Position numbers and translations under genes: made by a program. From Bacillota bacterium (GTDB lineage: Bacteria; Bacillota; Clostridia; Acetivibrionales; DSM-2933): DNA of 10,642 nt. Within the stretch, counting starts at the first letter, position 1. The number at the start of each line of letters is the position of its first letter. Location of the stretch: contig JAUZPS010000121.1 in NCBI GenBank assembly GCA_030705945.1, forward strand, positions 1-10,642, in the 5' to 3' direction. Under the pieces are notes generated by a model. It searched no databases and was not told the DNA's origin. It was given only the letters and a program-made list of their open reading frames with translations. Shown piece after piece: positions 7,210-10,642 of the stretch.

Positions 7210-9860
7210 AGATAGACAAGGTGGAAATAAAAGCCTTCGGAAAATTCAAGGATCGTATAATTGTTTTTAAAGATGGCATTAACGTTGTTTATGGGGAAAA
7301 TGAATCGGGGAAAACTACACTCCAGAGTTTTATTAAGTCAATGCTTTATGGAATTAAAGGCTCAAATAAAACGAGGCTTAATTCAAACCAGAATATGAAA
7401 AGGTATAAGCCGTGGATGGATGCAGGCTTTCTTGGAGCTATGGAATACAGTCTTGATAATGGAGATCAATTCAGGGTAGAAAGAAATTTTGAGAGTAATT
7501 CTACAAGAGTCTATGACTCTTTTTTTAATGATATAACAAACACATTTGAAATAGATAAAAATAAAAATATACTTTTTGCAAAAAGGCATATAGGTCTGAA
7601 TGAATATTGTTTTGACAAGACGATTTTTGTGGGACAAACGGGAAGCTTCATAGATGAGACTGGAAAGTCTGAATTAAAAAGTATGTTAATTAATCTAAGC
7701 CAGACGGGTTTTGAAGATATGTCCTTTATTAAAGCGGAAAAGGCTTTGAAGGAGGCCATTAAAAAATATGTTGGAACAGACAAGTCATCTATTAGACCCT
7801 TAGATAGAATTAATTTGAGAATATCAGAGCTGGAGTCGCTGCAAAATAAATTACATAAGAAAAGAGAAGACTTAAATAATACAGAACAGGACTTGCGAAA
7901 CGCTTATAATTATTATGAGAAGCTTATTGGCGCGCAACACGCTCTTGATGCGGCAAAGCTCCGACTTAAATCAAGAATGGAGCTTCAAAGGTCAAAGCTT
8001 AAGGAAAATCAGCTCAAGGAGCTTCTTGATAAAATCAAGGAACTTAAAAAAGAGCAGATTTCAATTGAGGATAAGCTTAGGGAGCTTGATGACGACTGCA
8101 TTATGTATCCAAAACTCATGGAGATAAGCAGTTACGAACTGGAAGAAATCCTTAAGGATTATAAGCTCTTTTTGGATCTAAAAGAGGAAATAACAAATCT
8201 GAATGAGAAACGCGACATTAAGAAAGCTGAGATTATAGAAGCTGAAGATTCTTTGCAGCAGCTGTCTTCGTTTAAATTTCTTGGTAATAAAATCGATGAA
8301 GAAATGCTGGAGCTCAATAATAAAGTTGACAATATAAGAAAACAAATAAATAATATAAGTAATGAGATAAATGATGGAAATAAAGTCAAAAATGATTATG
8401 ATAAAGTTGCTGGAAAAATTAACCTTGGAGGTTACAATGCGGGCATTATAATCTGCCTGACCCTGACAGCCCTATTTTCAGCAGGCTTTCTTATAAATCG
8501 CGCGCTTTTGGTCGGAACGCCGGTTTTTGCTACAATGTCTTTAATTCTTTATAAGATTAAAAGGGATAAGGCGAGAATTAATTTAAATGAACAAGAGGCG
8601 TATGAACGAACTTCCACAAGCATTCTTAAAAAACATGAAGAGATTTTGGAAGATGAGCAAAAAGAAATAGAGGATAAAATTGATTCGATATTAGTCACTG
8701 TCAAAGCAGGTTCAACTGAAGAATTTTTTAGGCTTAACGCATTATATAAAAGCCGTGTAAGCCTCTATAATGATTTAATTAATGATATTAATGTTTTGGA
8801 AGGTAAGAGTGTATCAAGTGAGAAGAGCCTTATGATTTTGCGGAATAATATCTTAGAAAAACTGTTTGTTCTCGGGATAATCGACGGACAGGATGCTGAT
8901 TCTGACATAAAGGAAGCTCATATAGATATAATAAGAAAGAGTCTTAATAAAAGAATTGCGATAAAGACTAACTTGGATTATATGCTCGGGCGAAAAACCG
9001 ATATTTCAAAAGAGATTGCAGCATGCGAAAATAAAGTCGAAGAGATTGCCGAGCTTCACAAAATAGCTTCGGATGAAGATTTATACAGAGCGTTAAATGT
9101 ACTTTCACAAGAGATTAAAATAGCCGAGGAAGCTTTGAATTCAGGAAAGAATAAATTTCATGATTCTCAAATAAATATACAGGCAGAGGGCATTAATATA
9201 ATTGAAAATTCAGGTAACAATGAGGAACAACTGGAAAAATTAATTCAACAAAATTCGTTCGATGTTCAGGATACACTATTAAAAATAAAAGAATTAGAAA
9301 CGGTTTTAAAGAACTCAGTAAATGACGATGAATTGCAAAAAGTTTCTGAAGAGCTGAGCGAACTTGAGAATAAAAAGCTTGAACTTGAGGATTTGGGCTT
9401 TTGCCTTAAAACGGCATTGGAAACGCTGATTGAAGCGAGCATGGAGATTCATAAAGATTTTGCTCCCGCGCTCAATGAAAGAACAAGTTATTATTTAAGT
9501 AAAATGACGGCTCATAGATACGGGAAGCTTAAACTGGACGAAAGTCTCTCCGTAAGGCTGATTACTCCGGAAACAGGGGGAGTTGAGTCTGCCGAATTAC
9601 TTAGTATGGGAACAGGAGAGCAGATATATCTCGCATTAAGAATAGCGGCGTCAGAGCTTATGATGTCAAGTGGCGAGACTTTACCGCTGATGTTGGATGA
9701 AGTGTTTTCCTTCTATGACAACCAAAGAACAATTAACACAATCAAACTTTTAAAAGAATTGGCAAGTAACCGTCAAATTATATTCTTTACATGCAAAGTT
9801 AACGAACTTGAGTTAGTTAATGAAATATTTGAAGATAGAATAAATGTTATACATTTATGA
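7206..9860 (+). CDS. yhaN: YhaN-like membrane-anchored SMC/Rad50-type ATPase
   Basis: This 884-residue AAA/ABC-type ATPase has split nucleotide-binding halves. The N-terminal half has Walker A GENESGKTT (30-38) and a Q-loop FVGQ (Gln144). Long coiled coils cover about 200-400 and 460-740. The C-terminal half has the signature LSMGTGEQ (799-806) and Walker B PLMLDEV (827-833, Asp831/Glu832). Instead of a Rad50 zinc hook (no CxxC at the apex), the middle holds two hydrophobic segments, about 411-429 and 434-449, separated by NRALL, which should form a membrane hairpin with both coiled-coil arms in the cytoplasm. This layout is typical of the YhaN family. With the YhaO-like partner it would make an Mre11-Rad50-like complex at the membrane for DNA end processing or repair; the substrate is unknown. 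The switch His expected after Walker B is Lys (FTCK, Lys864). The start overlaps the previous stop by 4 bp (ATGA), with only a weak AGG upstream. Confidence 0.9.
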   Translation: MKIDKVEIKAFGKFKDRIIVFKDGINVVYGENESGKTTLQSFIKSMLYGIKGSNKTRLNSNQNMKRYKPWMDAGFLGAMEYSLDNGDQFRVERNFESNSTRVYDSFFNDITNTFEIDKNKNILFAKRHIGLNEYCFDKTIFVGQTGSFIDETGKSELKSMLINLSQTGFEDMSFIKAEKALKEAIKKYVGTDKSSIRPLDRINLRISELESLQNKLHKKREDLNNTEQDLRNAYNYYEKLIGAQHALDAAKLRLKSRMELQRSKLKENQLKELLDKIKELKKEQISIEDKLRELDDDCIMYPKLMEISSYELEEILKDYKLFLDLKEEITNLNEKRDIKKAEIIEAEDSLQQLSSFKFLGNKIDEEMLELNNKVDNIRKQINNISNEINDGNKVKNDYDKVAGKINLGGYNAGIIICLTLTALFSAGFLINRALLVGTPVFATMSLILYKIKRDKARINLNEQEAYERTSTSILKKHEEILEDEQKEIEDKIDSILVTVKAGSTEEFFRLNALYKSRVSLYNDLINDINVLEGKSVSSEKSLMILRNNILEKLFVLGIIDGQDADSDIKEAHIDIIRKSLNKRIAIKTNLDYMLGRKTDISKEIAACENKVEEIAELHKIASDEDLYRALNVLSQEIKIAEEALNSGKNKFHDSQINIQAEGINIIENSGNNEEQLEKLIQQNSFDVQDTLLKIKELETVLKNSVNDDELQKVSEELSELENKKLELEDLGFCLKTALETLIEASMEIHKDFAPALNERTSYYLSKMTAHRYGKLKLDESLSVRLITPETGGVESAELLSMGTGEQIYLALRIAASELMMSSGETLPLMLDEVFSFYDNQRTINTIKLLKELASNRQIIFFTCKVNELELVNEIFEDRINVIHL

Positions 9861-9875
9861 TTTAATTGATATTTA

Positions 9876-9881
9876 GTGGGG
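9876..9881 (+). promoter_or_regulatory. Ribosome binding site of the lipoprotein gene (GTGGGG)
   Basis: GTGGGG lies 6 nt before the ATG at 9888 in the 27-bp gap after the ATPase gene. I see no terminator or promoter in this gap, which supports co-transcription with the genes upstream. Confidence 0.6.
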
Positions 9882-9887
9882 TAAAAT

Positions 9888-10642
9888 ATGCGTAAAAAGT
9901 TGTTCATATTATTCTTTGTTTTTGTGGTTTCAATTAGTGGATGTGGAAAGTCCGGGAAAACGGGCAATTCCAATATTGATTCAATTGGTTCTAACGCTGT
10001 AACCAACAATTGGCAAAATGTAGGGGTAATAACAGATACTGTTGTAGATGTATTTAAGGATTCAACCATTCAATCCAATAAAATAACTCAGGTACTTTAT
10101 AATCAGCCTGTAAATATAATTGATACTAAAGAATCCTGGTTTAAGATTGAAACTATTGATGGGACTATTGGCTGGATAAAATCAAGATATGTTTCGAAAA
10201 ATACTTCTTCAGTGGATAAAAGCTATTCCGGCTCTAAAATTATTGTTACTGTAAAAAGAGCCCAGGTTCTTTCACTGTACCAGAATGGAGCTTTAATAAA
10301 AGATGTTGTTATGGGCACAGAATTCTATGTTATAGACAGCTATCAGGACTGGTATGAAATAGCTTTACCTGATGATGATACGGGTTGGATAAGTGAAAGC
10401 GGAACAATACATATGCAATCCGACCAACAGATTGGAAAAACGACAGCAGATTCATTCGTCGCGACTGCTCTGAAGTTTAAAGGAACGGTTTACCAGACTG
10501 GAGGAATCAGTTCATGGGGAGGCATTGACAGCTCCGGACTTACATACATGTGCAGCAGAATCAACGGCGTACAATTGCCAAGAAGTGTTGAGATGCAGTA
10601 TAAATCCGGAGAGGTTGTCGTTGTAACAAAAAAAAATAAACC
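9888..10642 (+). CDS. SH3b-NlpC/P60 lipoprotein with Cys-to-Ser active site, 3' end cut by window
   Basis: My translation gives 251 codons open to the right edge. It begins with a lipoprotein signal (MRKKLFILFF..., lipobox ISGC, lipidated Cys19), so the mature protein should be anchored on the outer face of the membrane. Two bacterial SH3 domains follow, about 44-104 (ending TIGWIKSRYVS) and 116-172 (ending DTGWISESG); these usually bind peptidoglycan. From about 185 an NlpC/P60 cysteine peptidase fold starts: FVATALKFKGTVYQTGG, then GGIDSSGLTYM, then LPRSVEMQYKSG. NlpC/P60 enzymes cut cell-wall peptides, typically the gamma-D-Glu to meso-diaminopimelate bond. The nucleophile motif DCSG reads DSSG here (Ser215), so the protein is probably a non-catalytic wall-binding protein. 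The catalytic His would lie beyond the window. The start follows GTGGGG, and the 27-bp gap suggests it is the last visible operon gene. Confidence 0.9.
   Translation, partial: MRKKLFILFFVFVVSISGCGKSGKTGNSNIDSIGSNAVTNNWQNVGVITDTVVDVFKDSTIQSNKITQVLYNQPVNIIDTKESWFKIETIDGTIGWIKSRYVSKNTSSVDKSYSGSKIIVTVKRAQVLSLYQNGALIKDVVMGTEFYVIDSYQDWYEIALPDDDTGWISESGTIHMQSDQQIGKTTADSFVATALKFKGTVYQTGGISSWGGIDSSGLTYMCSRINGVQLPRSVEMQYKSGEVVVVTKKNK

Noticed and set aside
9773..10069. Minus-strand ORF across the ATPase/lipoprotein junction
   Set aside because: It is antisense to the end of the ATPase and to the lipoprotein signal and first SH3 domain, and its protein has no recognisable feature.
10628..10636. Run of nine A near the right edge as a frameshift or programmed slippage site
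   Set aside because: The frame continues normally through Lys-Lys-Asn-Lys into a CC that fits the Pro of the family's usual PGD segment, so no shift is needed.

Overview
The window looks like chromosomal DNA from a low-GC Gram-positive anaerobe of the class Clostridia. The reasons are AT-rich codon use, very G-rich Shine-Dalgarno sites, a short lipoprotein signal, a FapA/DUF342 protein and a YhaO/YhaN pair. A Ruminiclostridium/Acetivibrio-type lineage is my guess, not something the sequence proves. I see no tRNA, rRNA, CRISPR array, insertion sequence or prophage gene. All genes read as intact; two are cut only by the window edges.

Layout. Positions 1-2043 (minus strand) hold a membrane sensor histidine kinase (Cache sensor, HAMP, HisKA, HATPase) that lacks only its last few residues. 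Positions 2044-2524 are a 481-bp divergent intergenic region. It contains a long 11-bp inverted repeat, direct repeats, a GCCGATTA element resembling the -10 of sigma-D (flagellar sigma 28) promoters, and alternative hairpins in the probable leader of the rightward genes. From 2525 to the right edge, five genes run on the plus strand and look like one operon: fapA (DUF342), a triple-GAF protein with an unassigned C-terminal domain, a YhaO-like metallophosphoesterase, a YhaN-like membrane-anchored SMC/Rad50-type ATPase, and an SH3-NlpC/P60 lipoprotein cut by the window edge. Gaps are 21 bp, then two 4-bp ATGA overlaps, then 27 bp.

How the genes may work together. YhaO and YhaN are expected to form an Mre11-Rad50-like nuclease/ATPase complex, here with a two-helix membrane hairpin in the middle of the coiled coil. 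The GAF protein is translationally coupled to this pair and may be its sensory or scaffolding partner. FapA contributes a beta-helical, polymer-like scaffold known mainly from flagellar and polarity contexts, and the lipoprotein adds a cell-wall-facing module. Together they suggest an envelope-tethered assembly, but this is inference from gene order.

The most striking details are losses of expected key residues. The NlpC/P60 catalytic Cys is Ser (DSSG instead of DCSG). The switch-His position of the YhaN ATPase is Lys (FTCK). The HAMP Pro of the kinase is Ala. The C-terminus of the GAF protein looks like a GGDEF-type fold without its signature.
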